From contig CM055113.1 of NCBI GenBank assembly GCA_029204225.1, positions 24,240,357 through 24,304,356 of the forward strand: a DNA stretch of 64,000 nucleotides, given 5' to 3'. The notes beneath the pieces are model-generated. The model was not told the DNA's origin, made no database searches, and saw only the letters and a program-made list of their open reading frames with translations. The stretch comes from Diphasiastrum complanatum. Its lineage: Eukaryota > Streptophyta > Lycopodiopsida > Lycopodiales > Lycopodiaceae. The translations under genes and the position numbers were made by a program. Numbering within the stretch: position 1 is the stretch's first letter; each line of letters starts with the position of its first letter. This document shows positions 31,620-46,321 of this stretch, piece by piece.

Positions 31620-33097
31620 GGAAGCCAAAAAAAAGTTTAACAAGCAAGAAGGTCTGTACCTATGCAATTTAGCCAGAGGCTATGGGAGGTCAGGCTGCAA
31701 AAAAATGCAGCTTGAAGGTTGAGTGCATACAAATCACAGCTTTATCCTGATTCACATTTTATTACACCATAAAATGAACATACATCTGTTAGTTTTTCAA
31801 CTGTATTTTGAAATTTAAATCATATAGATGCAGTAATGTTTCTATCTTGATACTGGTTGAGAGTTCTACGTGGGGGGCTCCAAAAAAAGTTGCAGCCCAC
31901 CCTGTCTCAAGCCCTTTTGAGGATCCTTTAGGCCTAGTGTTGATAATGCATCGGATCAGGGTTTGAGCATCATCATCCGAGAGCTTGTTGCGGTTTGCAG
32001 CTTGATGTAAAAGGCTGCAAGTATGTCTTAGCCTGATGGAATGTGTTCTTAGGATCAATGGCAAGTCAGCCAATCCGAACCTTTCTGGCAGAAGTAGCAC
32101 AAGTGTGGCTCGAATGGGGGCCCAACAAGTAGTTGGCTTGAGCAATCGGGCACAGGGCACGAGCAAAGATGGGACTGGAAAATGACTTTCCTTGCATTCT
32201 AAAAGGATTGAACCATAATAAGATGCGTTCATAGCAGCAAGGAACTCCATGATTCGTTGGAACTATGTATTAGGACGTTGGTAGACGCTTACCTTCAGCA
32301 TGAAGCGGCTATGTTATCAGCCCACCATCGACAGAGAAACTCGTTCCAGCTATTGTAGGATAGCAGGACTATGATAGCTGGCGGAAACTCATGGCGCTAA
32401 TGTCTGATAGCAAAACTATGATTTCTACAGTTGCTAGCCGTTCTACAGGAAGGGACAACGATTTGTGCTTGTTATGGAGCTTATGAAATTCAACAAGCTT
32501 ATGTAAATGGGTTTATGAAATTCAACATGTTTATGAATTCAACAAGCTTATTGATTCAACTACTTTTCTGACTGGATCTGATCTAAATCATGGTTTTCTT
32601 GAGCGTTTCTTGCTGCTGAGCGTTCCAATCTGGATCCTTTGCTACCGTTTCTTGAGCGTTCCTGGGGTTTCTTCATTAGAATGATTCGGACTTCCCAAAA
32701 ATTGAAAAATCTACGGATTCTACACCAACACCCTCAAAAGCAGTGGCTGCAAAATCTGTGGCCCTCAGAAAATCGATAATCTTTTTATTTTACCAATATA
32801 ATATCCGTGGCCCTCAGGACGCTCCTTCAGAATCCCTGGCTTGCAAGGACGCGCCCTCAGATGTCGTAGTTGCAAAAAAAATTTGCAGCCAGCCAGGGCT
32901 TTTGGTGCAAATTTTTTTTCCAGCCAGGCTGCTTGGCACGCCAGCCTGGCTGCAAAAAACTTTGGCAGCAAGGGCTTGAGACAGGCCGAGCCGCAAAACT
33001 CAGATTGGTTGCAATTTTTTTTTGCAGCCAGGCTGCTTGGCATGCCAGCGTGCCAGTCTGGCTGCAAAAAATCTTGCAGCCAGGCCTTAGTAGCCCT
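31620..33097. repeat. Fold-back repeat region with GCAGCCAGGCTG hairpins
   Basis: Two hairpins lie close together. TTTTTTGCAGCCAG (33018-33031) pairs perfectly with CTGGCTGCAAAAAA (33058-33071), and a near-identical pair sits at 32914-32931 and 32942-32959. A related short hairpin, GCTGCAaaaaaaTGCAGC, lies near 31695. The words 'ctgtctcaagccctt' near 31905 and their inverted form near 32970 show further inverted homology over about 1 kb. This suits an inverted-repeat (fold-back or MITE-like) element. The 153-codon minus-strand frame at 31789-32250 inside it has no recognisable domain. Confidence 0.55.
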
Positions 33098-33098
33098 T

Positions 33099-33138
<40 letters not shown>

Positions 33139-33159
33139 CCCCCCCCCCCCCCCCCCCCC
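33099..33159. repeat. (CT)n followed by C24
   Basis: The dinucleotide tract 33099-33135 passes into 24 consecutive C (33136-33159). The same (CT)n-(C)n arrangement appears on the minus strand at 61697-61722. Confidence 0.95.
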
Positions 33160-34240
33160 AAGTTGCTTTTTACCACGGGAGCGTTGTGGCTTGTTAGCAC
33201 GGGGACCGGAGTAACGAGCCGCCTGTGCGCTTTGGACGTGTGGACAGGCCTGCTGTTGCGCCGGCACCTCAAAGGGCGCTGGGACTTGAGCGGTTTCCCC
33301 AACACGCGCTTAAGTCTACCATTCATCCATCATGCACTTACGTAAAAGCCAACTCAGAAACGTAACAAGCTTAACCATTCAGACTTAAGAAAACTGGAAT
33401 TCCCAACCAACCCGAAAGCCAACTCAGAATCCGTCCCCAAAAGGTAACCAAAGGCAAAGACAAGCCACACATGAAACCCAAGGCATAGTGGTCGCCAAAC
33501 TGACCAATTGGCATAGCGGCAAGCCCCATGTCGATGACAGGGACCCTTAGGCGCCAGCGACGCAAAAAGGTTGTAGTAAGGGTCCTTCCACTTGGACCAG
33601 TCCCGGAGGCGAAACCGAAATGGTAATCATCCCCAAGGATCAACTTTATTAGATTTGGAAGAGGTTACATTCATACATAGACTGACCGGTCTCGGGGCCA
33701 CCAACACGTGCTGGGCATTGTGCCTGGCTCATGCTGGTAGAGGGAGCTGAGACCTGGCGACTAGATTCCTGGCGCTGGTTGAGCTGCCCAAGTTTCTGTC
33801 TGCCGGACTCCCCCTATAGTTCTGCTGTGATTTGGCGCACCCCCTCTGGTTTGAAACATAGTGCTTTCTGGTAAAGCACGCTTTTTAGGACTTAGTTTTT
33901 ATTTTGCTGATTAAGCTTGGCAAGCCTGGCAGAATCAGTCTGGCTCCCGGACATGGGTCCCGGGAGCCGTCCCGGTGGCAGAATCAACTTGCTTCCTGAC
34001 TAGGCCATGACTCGAGCTCCAGAGCTAGCTCATGACTTGTGACTACTTGACTGGCTCACCACAGGTCGGAGGCTCAGTCCTTGACGTTCTAACTTGCTCT
34101 GGGACCTTAGGGAGTGTCACCCCTTAGAGTCTTACAGGGCACGTTGGGTGCACCTGAGTCAGCTTTACAACACCTGCCCATGCGATTTCCGGGCAGACAG
34201 GGCAGGGGTGCCCGAATCCTTGCGACATGGGCCATACGAG

Positions 34241-34244
<4 letters not shown>
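33160..34244. other. GC-rich repeat of unknown type
   Basis: Base composition rises sharply here compared with the AT-rich neighbours. I see no coding motif. The sequence 'tggcagaatca' is repeated (about 33927, 33976), and a 9-bp stem GGCTCCCGG/CCGGGAGCC occupies 33942-33950 and 33960-33968. It could be an LTR of an unrelated retroelement; no ends were found. Confidence 0.35.

Positions 34245-34298
<54 letters not shown>
34245..34298. repeat. (CT)n microsatellite, 54 bp
   Basis: This perfect tract sits at the sharp boundary between the GC-rich block on its left and AT-rich DNA on its right. Confidence 0.95.
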
Positions 34299-34301
<3 letters not shown>

Positions 34302-35040
34302 GGTTTGGGGTTTAGGTATCATAGAGAACCGAGACTTTGAGGGTTATTTCATAATGTGCCCACGAGATGTCATTATTTCATCAAATTGAAGTCAATGCAT
34401 GATGTTTAGTCCAATCAATATTACAATATTTAGATACAGGGTGTCAATGTAAGTGATATTAGGTCCTAAAGGAAGATTAAGGCGAAACATCCTTTTTGCA
34501 TAAGGTATTTTTGAGGATCTAAGTTGAACTCTCAACGAGGTATGAGTAGGCTCAACCACTCTCTTTTCCAAAACAGTTTGCAACTCACAAAGATAGAACA
34601 CTTTGATATCTTCTTACAATATCTTTTTGTCCCATACAATGCTTTTTGGACTAGATTCATCTCGAACTAATAGAGAACTGTACATAAATAGTTCTTAATC
34701 TTTCTCATCAATAAGAATCAGCACCATGCCAATGTATTAGTTAGATCTCACTCTTATCTTATCAAAGTACTCATGCATGATGAAGACAAAAATATATAGT
34801 TACTCTGCAATGTGATTATTATCTCCATGACATTTATTTGCTACAATTCCAAATTATGATCTATAAGATAGAAACCCTACTTGGTACATCCAAAGAGTAT
34901 TATTATTTGGAGAAGGTTGACAAGAAAACCAATAAGTAGATGAATCATTAGTAGGATAAACCATAAGCAATGCAAAGAAGACACAAAATAGGTCTCACAT
35001 TATAATTATCACGAACATATGTTGTTACATGGTTTAATGC
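34299..35040. other. AT-rich DNA, possible weak minus-strand coding
   Basis: A 69-codon minus-strand frame (34392-34601) has coding-like composition but no recognisable domain. It could belong to the decayed gene to its right. Otherwise nothing is seen. Confidence 0.3.
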
Positions 35041-35059
35041 ATACGAAAAACATTTTCGT

Positions 35060-35493
35060 TCTGACTCAATATCTGTTCTGACTTCGTTGATGGATGCAAT
35101 GTCTAATCCCAACACAACTATGTAAACAAATTACATATGTTTGTAGAGAGTGAATTTTCCCTTTGCAATAATGTGCTTGTAATCTTCACAAGTACAAGTA
35201 CAAGTCGGAGAGTCACAAATATTCACTATGTAAATGATTCCATCAAGATTAGATGCAAAGTTGTGGACATGGAATGACACATCTATGTTTATGTTGTTTA
35301 CTTCCTCCTTCACCACACTAGCTTTGAGACTTAAGGCTCTTTTTATAAGCTCATTTGCTATTTGTGAAATCAAGTTCCTTCGTCTTATTCGTGATCGTTG
35401 CACAGAAATCCTAGCTTCATTAGTTTGCATTGTTGCACATGATGTGTCATGAATATTGGTCTTCTGATAGGATGCAAGTCTACATTCTAGCAT
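35060..35493 (-). pseudogene. SWIM-type zinc-finger protein relic
   Basis: The 120-codon minus-strand frame ends with DSPTCTCTCEDYKHIIAKGK followed by FTLYKHM and then YFVYIVVLGLD after a stop. This is the SWIM pattern C-x-C-x(n)-C-x-H, with the third ligand cysteine changed to tyrosine (YKH for CKH). Upstream lie basic residues (RSRIRRRNLISQ) and a helix-like segment. SWIM fingers occur in MULE transposases and in some plant DNA-binding regulators. The tyrosine and the stop indicate decay. It may be the C-terminal part of the same gene as 36380-37262. Confidence 0.5.
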
Positions 35494-35499
35494 GTAACT

Positions 35500-36380
35500 T
35501 CCTTATTTAGACAATCTATCTCATCTTGAAATAAACTAGTCCCTGCTGCAACACACCACTCTCCTTCATTCCTTGAAGGCGGTGCAACAATGCTTTTTCT
35601 TGGATGCCATGTGTGTGTAATAACAAAGGATTGTTTATATCCTTGGAGCTTTATGAATGGAGGAGATTTTGAGTTTTTTGGAGCTATGTATTTTAACCAT
35701 CCTAGATTTTAGTAGATCTAGAGATATCTGCATTTTGATTCTTGTTTAGGAAAACTTGTAAGATTTGTGAGGAATGATATATTCATCTAGAATCTTTTTT
35801 CTTCAAATTAGATAAGAATATTGTCTATGAGCTTGAGAATAGATCGAATCTACATGGTTTCCATCAACGCCCATTTGCTAGGATTATCTTCAAGGATCTT
35901 GATAAAAAGTAAATATTGTCTTTTGAGTTAGAAGAGATACTCTTGATAGATCTCTAACAATGTCTATCCACTGATAGGAATGAGTGTGAGATATTGAGTA
36001 TAGATGGGTTTTTTTTATGCTTGTTGAGTCGTCAATGCCTATAGGAGTTATTTACTATCAAAAGAAGTGAGTCTAAGAAAATCAAAATTTGAACTAGCGA
36101 TACACTCTTCGTAGGCCATGTATCTAAAGGCATGGAAGTCCTATATCAACCAGGGAGTATGGCTTGGTTGATAAAACATCCTTAGGATTGTATGATTACC
36201 CTTAGGTATCAGAATTGTTCAACCATCATTGTAACAACATGACACAATAGATCAATGGTGCTATAGCCGTTATATTGGTTTCTCGGACCAAACCCTATCC
36301 TCCATCAAAAAAAACCATGTAATATCTTTGGTGCATCTACCGAAAGTAACTTGATGAGGAAATATCATTTTGAAACTGAC
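35500..36380. other. Spacer between two decayed coding pieces
   Basis: Stop-dense DNA is present. It may be intron or degraded exon of the minus-strand gene. No motif is recognised. Confidence 0.3.
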
Positions 36381-37262
36381 GTTAATACCACTGATTTATA
36401 AGTTACGTGTGTCGAGAATTTTCAGATTGGATGACTATGTTATTTAGGATGTCAACTGCACCCATAACATCTTTGCCATCAAAAGCTGCTTAATGAATGT
36501 CATACCTAGTTTTAGTTATCCTATTGTTGTAGATTAAGCTTGTTAGCATGAAACAACTTATGTGTACTGATTGCACTTTTGAACCATTGTTAGATTGACT
36601 AATGTCCATCTTATACCTTTCTAATGACAAAAGTGAAACTTCAATGAGAGATAATATTTACAAGTCACCATTACTCTTATGGTTGGATGAGCTATTGTTT
36701 CCTATGACAATACCCTGCATCATAGATCGGTGAGGCAATTTACGACAGTGTCGACTGGACAACGGCCCAACCTCGTTTTCAACTAATGCATATGACTTCA
36801 TCCGTGGATAGAAATAGCATAGTTCTTTCCAAACTTTGTGCTTATAGCGTGGTCTTTCATATGGAAACAACTCCTCATTTTCATGAGTTTCTTGTAGTAC
36901 AAATAAGCCATCACCATAATTTTCAATTACTCTTGATTTTTTCACTACATATGTTTTTCCATAAAATTGAAAAGTAGTGTTCTTGGAAATAGGTTGGCCT
37001 GCATGCTCTCATAATCCATTGGCTAATTGGTCAAAATCACATATTAGTTATTCTTCCAAGTGCTTGGGAATATTAGGAAGCACTTCTATCTTTGGCACTC
37101 CAGAAGAGCATTTTTGATATTCTATCATTGCTACCAAGAAAATATCCCATATATTATGTTGAACAATTAAGTTTTGATTAGATAAACATTTTCTATACCA
37201 AATTAAATGCAATTCATATTCTTTAATTGCTAAGCTTGAAGCTGCAAAATAAAATAAGTAAG
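36380..37262 (-). pseudogene. Decayed unknown gene, N-terminal exons
   Basis: On the minus strand an acceptor-like tattttattttgcag near 37240 precedes ASSLAIKEYELHLIWYRKCL and IEYQKCSSGVPKIEVLPNIP. The frame at 36658-36945 continues KKSRVIENYGDGLFVLQETH, ELFPYERPRYKHKVWKELCY and MQGIVIGNNSSSNH. Another readable stretch follows near 36420-36600. Codons are sensible over several hundred bases with few breaks, so it was a real gene, but I do not recognise the family. Confidence 0.4.
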
Positions 37263-37318
37263 CACTTTTCGTTAGATATTACCTTTCTCTCAGTTTCCAC
37301 TTTCTCCAAGGGCCTAGG

Positions 37319-38263
37319 TGTTGGAATTAATCTTCACTCTGACTCACCCAAGTTCGACTTCTGAGCTTTAGTATACTATGTAGATATACTCTCTCTCTAC
37401 AACGACATGCAGCCTTACTCGCATAAGTCAAACATTTGTGCAATAAATCAACTTGAAGCAGAAGCAGGATCGGCATCAAAGTTCACATCATCGACTTCTC
37501 CTACATCGAAGTCACATCAACATCAAATTCATCCTGACCTCAAACTCCATCAACATCGAAGTCATCGACATCGACATCCTCGCAAGAGCAAGCCAATCAA
37601 CTCGACTTGCCTGAAGCTTTCGACGATCATCGACTATACCATTCAAAGCTCTTCCTTTGCTCTTTCCGACGCATACTACATAACAGTTCATTTCAGTACT
37701 TTGTAGTAACTACATTACTTCACGCTTGTTGCCCACATAGTCGTTATGATTGTTGCATGTATATATACATAATGGCAACACCATTTATGTAGATTATGAG
37801 TGAACTCTATTGTATCAGAATTATCTAATTCCATAGAATCAAAGATCTTAGAGAGAGTGAAAGTTATTCAAGAAGTAGAGATGGTATTCAATTTGTAACT
37901 AGTGAAGTCAGATCACAGCACATAGTGCGCTATTATCGAACCATTCTTGGGCACAGGATCATGACCTAGTAGTTGTATTCACAACAACTTAATTCAGATT
38001 CTCTATTTTCTTATGTGTGTTCCACTGTGAATGCTTTCTGATAATTTCTCTCTCACTCACTAATACTCGCTCCACTCACAATAGGAAGCCTGGTTGTCTC
38101 AGACGCCTAACTGTTTCACTCTCTTTCATGGTTGTCTTCGACACCTACAAGAAATTCCTCCTGTCGATCTAAGTTAAAGCCAGAAACTATAGTTTGGTAA
38201 TGATCCTGTTATAATTTGCACGTTGAGTTATCTCAAGTTATTTGGCATCTCTAGAAACCCAAC
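37319..38263 (+). mobile_element. Copia 5' LTR (family C, CT-bearing)
   Basis: The LTR starts TGTTGGAATTAATCTTCACT and runs to the primer-binding region at about 38264 (about 945 bp). About 70 bp in, it has a short CTCTCTCTCT stretch (about 37389-37398), which is the seed of the microsatellite seen in the other copies. The same family occurs at 40244 (plus) and 56386-56747 (minus). It is followed by a copia internal region, so it is a true 5' LTR. Confidence 0.85.
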
Positions 38264-38311
38264 AAAGTGGTATCAAAGCAGTAGAAACCCAACAAACTGG
38301 TATCAGAGCCA
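38252..38311 (+). repeat. Tandem duplication of LTR end plus primer-binding site
   Basis: A 30-bp unit is present twice in tandem (38252-38281 and 38282-38311). Each unit contains 'tagaaacccaacaaa' followed by a primer-binding site, TGGTATCAAAGC in the first and TGGTATCAGAGC in the second. The second matches the plant copia consensus for initiator tRNA-Met exactly; the first has one change. Confidence 0.9.
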
Positions 38312-40243
38312 TCGTTCCAAACTGTTATTAGTATTCAAGACTGTTTTACAATTTATTAGATCATTCATCATGGAAAGTATATCTTCAAAAATCCGCTTGA
38401 TCAATAAGTTCAATGGTGATGACTTCCACATTGTGGAAGTTCAAGATAAAGATGATATTCATTGAAAAAGAACTCTGGAAATACGTCAACGATTCAATAG
38501 CCAAGCCGGCTGAACCTGACATGTTGATCACCTGGGAACCTAAGGAGGCAAGGCTCTTGCCATTGTATCTCTAAATCTTAAAGATTCACAAATAGCTCAT
38601 GTAGCTAATTGTTCCAGCTCCAAAGAGGCATGGGACATTTTTACTGTTCTATATGAAACAACAAATGTATCGACTTGTGTCTTTTTAAGAAAGAAGTTCC
38701 TGTCACTCAAGATGAGTGGAGCAACCTCAGTCACTGATCATTTGAATGAATTCAAATAGCTACTAAATTAGCTAGTTGTAGTAGGTTCACCAGTATCGGA
38801 CAAAGATGCTAACATGTCTCTCATGTCCAATCTTCCTCCCTCTTACGACAACTTAGTATTGCTCTTGAGCAATGCTTCTGACCTGTCTCTAGAAAAGGTG
38901 ACAACAAGCTTACTGTAGAAAGAAGTAAGAAGAAAAAGCTTGTCCACGTCAAATATGAAGGCAGTCGCTCTCTATTCGAATAAGCAACAGCTCCAGAAAA
39001 AGGAATCTTTGAAGGACAAGAAGACAAAAGCTAAACAGACTGATTCAGACCAGCAACCACAACAGCACAATCAACAACATCAAAAGCCTAAGATTAGACA
39101 ATTTGGCAAGTACTACAAGAGAACCAATCATGACATCAAGGATTGTCAAGTTCTCAAGCACAATGAAGCCAAGAAGAAGATTCAACAGGATGGATGATCT
39201 GATTCTGCCAGAACCTCTCATGAAGACCCAACACTGCTAATGGTACAAGATTAACCCATTAAAGATGCCATGGATTGGTATCTCGATTCCGGTGCTTCTC
39301 AGCACATGACTTCATGTTAATTCCTATTCGACGACCTCATACCAGTAGATTCGAAGTATGTCTATTATCAGCTATTCGAATCAATTACTTCATGAGACAA
39401 AGTCACTATTGTTATCATGATAAGCCAAGAAAGGTATCTAACCAGTGTACTCCACAGGTTTGGCATGGAAAACTGCAAGTCAATAGACTCACTTATGGAT
39501 CCAGAATTCAAACTGTCAAAGGATATATGCCCAACAATTGATACAAAGAAGAAAGAGATGTGCAAATTATCCCTATATGTATGCCATGATCTGCACTCGA
39601 CCTGATCTAGCATGTATTGTCAGCACATTGTCACAGTTCATGTCGAATCTTGACCTACCTCACTAGAAGGCTCGACTTAGAGAACTAAGATACATTCAAG
39701 CCACTAAGCACTATGCTTTGCGTGATAATGGAAATACAGAGGATACTTTGACATTAATTACTTATTTTGACTCTGATTGGGCTAAAAATGTGGACACTAG
39801 AAAATCGACATCTGGCTATCTTTGCTATTTAGCAGGAGGACCCATTTCATGGAACAATCGAAAGTAGAAATGCATTTCTTTGTCTTCCACAGAGTCCGAA
39901 TATGTCGCAGCTACCTCTATATTGAAGGAAATTATCTAGCTCAGAAGATTGCTTTAGGATCGTGTGATCCCTCAAATCAGTCCAACTATACTCCATTAAA
40001 AAAATCAGAGCTGCATTGCTCTATTTCTGAACCCACAAATTCACTCTAGAACTAAACACATCGAAGGTCAATTTCATTTTCTTAGAGAGAAAGTTAGGAA
40101 TAAAGATGTCGAATTAAGTTACTATCCAACTGACAGTATGTTGGTTGATATCTTGACTAAGCCTATGTCGAGAGAAAAGCATGTTGTATTATGCAGCTTG
40201 CTAAATTTCATTCAGGATCCTAGGCGTTAAGCTTAAGGGAGAG
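38264..40243 (+). mobile_element. Internally deleted copia element (gag, protease, RNase H)
   Basis: Gag relic pieces start at 38371 (MESISSKIRLINKFNGDD) and include KEAWDIFTVLYETTNVSTC, LRKKFLSLKMSGATSVTDHL, NLPPSYDNLVLLLSNASDL and the damaged knuckle YYKRTNHDIKDC. The protease site is WYLDSGASQHMTS (about 39270). At about 39417 the sequence jumps to the RT C-terminus (RYLTSVLHRFGMENCKS), then RNase H (FDSDWAKNVDTRKSTSGYLC, GPISWNN, LSSTESEYVAA) and HSRTKHIEGQFHFLREKV. Integrase and most of RT are deleted. The polypurine tract TTAAGGGAGAG ends at 40243. With both LTR ends nearby this is a deletion derivative that could only have moved with helper proteins. Confidence 0.85.
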
Positions 40244-40900
<657 letters not shown>

Positions 40901-40919
40901 GAGCCTTCATAAGTTTAAG

Positions 40920-41450
40920 AGGTATGGAAGTCCAGCGATGGACATCAATGGCACTTAGTGATATGTAAAACCATCCATCTTGCCTCAGTAGGCAAAGATG
41001 GGCAAATTCTTTCATGTGGCTACCCTCTATGAGTTCAGGTGATGACGATGGTATATTGACCACCTCTCCGATTACTAAGTTACTCTATCTTGCTTAGATA
41101 GACAGCGATGGAGGGCTCCTCTACATACTTGTGTATTGCACACTCTTTTATGAAAGGGTTAGCCACTGTCCAGTGATAGACAGATGGCTACCTATCTCAT
41201 CTGACATAGTTGATAATGAATAATGTGATGTCTTCCCAGTGATGGACAATATCTGCTTGCTAGACTTACAATTGCTTACCATTTTGCACATATGTATCCT
41301 GTTGTCCAGCGATGGACAAGAGGAACACTTTCTTTTCATGCTTTGATACTTTAGAATGATCATTGGCCCAACGATGGACCATAAACTATTACTATCCTTT
41401 CATATACGTTTTGCATAAGTATCCTCCTTTGGCCAACGATGGATGGATGG
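40920..41450. repeat. Degenerate ~65-bp tandem repeat, GATGGAC core
   Basis: The word (C)CCA(G/A)(C/T)GATGGAC recurs at about 40931, 41101, 41170, 41235, 41305, 41367 and 41432, the last six 62-70 bp apart. A further weak copy lies near 40990. Between cores the sequence is divergent. It lies just downstream (minus sense) of the gypsy RT relic, where RNase H and integrase should be, so it may belong to that element's 3' region. Confidence 0.65.
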
Positions 41451-41569
41451 ATACATTTAAGCTCTATTTTGGTGGCATATTTACTCTCTTTAAAGTGTTC
41501 ACATATCTTTAATAGGCCACGAGCTGGCCCTCCTATAAGAGAATAGCTCCAATAGCTGTATCACTCGCA

Positions 41570-42322
41570 TCAATCAGTGTTAATGACGAACGACAAATCT
41601 GGATCCGCTATCAAGACTGGAGCTGAGTCAATTAGAAGCTTGAGTTTTCGAAAACTCTCATCTAACTTCTCATTCCATCTTATGGGAGGACTTGGCCTAC
41701 CTTTGTGACTTTTCACTCCTTTGAACATATTGTTGAGAGGCGCAACAATCTCCGAGTACTCCTTTGCAAATCTATGAAAAAACACAGTGAAACCTAAGAA
41801 TGACTTAAGTTCACGGACTGTTTGAGGGACTGGCCATTTTACTACCGTCTTCACCTTTTCCTCGTCAATCTTGATCCCAAAAGAGATGATCTTATAACCC
41901 AAGTGAAGAAGTTCTTTTTTAAAGAAATTGCACTTTGATTCTTTTGCATAAAGCTTCTCTTGTCTTAGGATACGTAAGACAGTATAGAAATGATTAGCAT
42001 GCTCTTTGAGTGTTCTCTTGTAGATCAAAATATTATCCAAAACACTACTAAAGCCTTTTCCCAAATATGGACAAAATAAATCGTTCATCATTTGCTGGAA
42101 AGTTGTCAGAGCATTGGATAAACCAAAGGGCAAAATAAGAAACTCGTAGTGGCCACATCTGGTCCTAAAACCGGTTTTAGATATATCTTCCGGATGTATC
42201 CTGATTTGATGGTATCCCATACGTAGATCAATTTCCGTGAAGTATTTAGTTCCATTTAACCGATCTATGAGATCATCCATCTTGGGCAACGGATATTTAT
42301 TTTTTACCGTAAGTTTGTTCAA
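41570..42322 (-). pseudogene. Gypsy RT, mutated active site
   Basis: The 250-codon open frame starts inside RT (LTVKNKYPLPKMDDLIDRL). It has YFTEIDLRMGYHQIRIHPED, GHYEFLILPFGLSNALTTFQ, the active-site region SSVLDNILIYKRT, then FLGFTVFFHRFAKEYSEIVA and ADPDLSFVINTD at the RNase H start. The catalytic Y-x-D-D has become V-L-D-N, losing the second metal-binding aspartate, so even the open frame cannot encode active enzyme. Type of RT: Ty3/gypsy, with the chromovirus-like KNKYPLP...DLRSGYHQI layout. Confidence 0.85.
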
Positions 42323-43790
42323 GAAATAGAGACAATTTGATCAAACCTTATTCTTAAATACCAAAGTATGGTTTTTAAAAGCTATTGCTAATGAATCAAA
42401 TTTATCGAAAAACCATTCATAACCGAAGATCACATAGTCCTGTCTAGATTCATGACATGGAAGTCCAACGGCTCAACATGGTCCTGCATCCGAAGTTCTA
42501 AATTTGAGACTTTGACATCCCATATCTCAGTGTCCAACCTTGAGACAAGACAGATCACATAAGGGTGATCATTGGCCATGGTGGGCACTCGGAGCTTCTA
42601 CACAATCCGAGCATTCAAAAAATTGTGAGTACTACCTGAATCAATAGTACATTTACGTCTTTCTCTAATATATTGCCTCTCACACGAAACAATTCATTAG
42701 GCTTGAAAAAAAGTGTACTAAAATTGCAAGCACAAGCACAATTATTTAACAAATTGACTTCCAATTTATCTGCCAGTAAATCCACTGTCATAAAACTTGA
42801 CGACTTTGTTTTTCGTTCGGGGCACTATTTAGCACGGTGCCTAGGTTTATTGTAGAGGAAACACAAATTTTGCTTCAGCGCTGTCAACCGTGCTTTGTCT
42901 TTTACCACGAGCTTTTTCTTATTCTTTTTCTTCTTAGACTGTTGGTACGCTTATGCCTCCAGCTCGTCGAAAAACTGCTTCTTCCGCTTATTAGTTGACT
43001 TTTTCATTTTGGGTTTTGGGGCCGTTTGGCCGTGCGCGCTTTTTCGTGAGGCAACAACGGTGCTACTATAGGCCTTGGCCACACGAATAGCATCTTCTAG
43101 TGAATGGAGGATATTCCGTTTACACTCATTTTGATAGTCGGCTGGCAATCTAGAGATGAACTGCCACTGTGTCAACTTACGATCAAATAGCGGCACCTTG
43201 GCCAAAGAATCCAAGAACTCTTGGACATAACTGTCCAGTTCTCGGTTGCCCATCTTGCAGTTGATAAAACGAATATACAACTCGGAATCGTTTATCGTGA
43301 CAAAGATTTACGGAATTCCGTTAGGAATCCAGCCCCAAGTCACTGGTTTCGTGAAAAGTTCCCTCCACCAAGAGGAGGCCTTGCCTTCCAGAAACAATAG
43401 AACCGATGATATTTGCTTATCCTCTGGGACATTGTGCAAGCTAAAAGGGCTTGTCCAACGATTCACGCAATCCTCAACAACTTTCGGACGCTTGAATTTT
43501 TTATCGTCAAAAAATACTTCTGGTTGATAGCCCAAGTTAGTTGAGGTGATAGCTTGTAGCTGGTTAAAGAGGTTCTGCATTTGATTATCGCGTTGCTTAT
43601 TACTCTGGTGAAGTTCCAGTATTGCTTTGCCCAGAGTGTGCAAAAATTTATTAGAATCGAGGGCCTCATCACTGTCTGATGATGCCGGTTGGATTTCTGT
43701 GTCATCACTGCCTGGTACTGGAATGTCATCTTTGTCCATTGCAAGTGTGACTAAAAGATTAAAAATTTTGTTTAGTTTTAATTCCATTAC
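41570..43790 (-). mobile_element. Ty3/gypsy gag-protease-RT relic
   Basis: Order on the minus strand: gag N-terminus (43308-43787; NRWTSPFSLHNVPEDKQ, LFLEGKASSWWRELF), gag middle (42951-43280; ELDSYVQEFLDSLAKVPLFD, WQFISRLPADYQNECKRN), a zinc-knuckle remnant (about 42840; CFLYNKPRHRAKC with the second Cys changed to Tyr), protease (about 42650; TIDSGSTHNFLNARI) and RT (41570-42322). Protease meets RT at about 42330 without the RT fingers, an internal deletion. RNase H, integrase and LTRs are not seen. Confidence 0.85.
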
Positions 43791-46320
<2,530 letters not shown>

Positions 46321-46321
46321 C

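Noticed and set aside
31789-32250. 153-codon minus-strand ORF as a real gene
   Set aside because: No motif or splice context is seen and it lies inside a fold-back repeat. It is mentioned only as an open frame.
32743-33267. Cluster of overlapping Cys/Ala-rich ORFs on both strands
   Set aside because: They arise from the GCAGCC hairpin repeats and the CT/C tract.
36400-36520. Ankyrin-like repeat near 36.45 kb (minus)
   Set aside because: A phrase resembling 'A-x-x-G' repeats occurs once only, with stops; too weak to report as a domain.
40920-41450. tRNA or snoRNA cluster suggested by the ~65-bp spacing
   Set aside because: No cloverleaf, box C/D or A/B-box pattern could be seen in the units.
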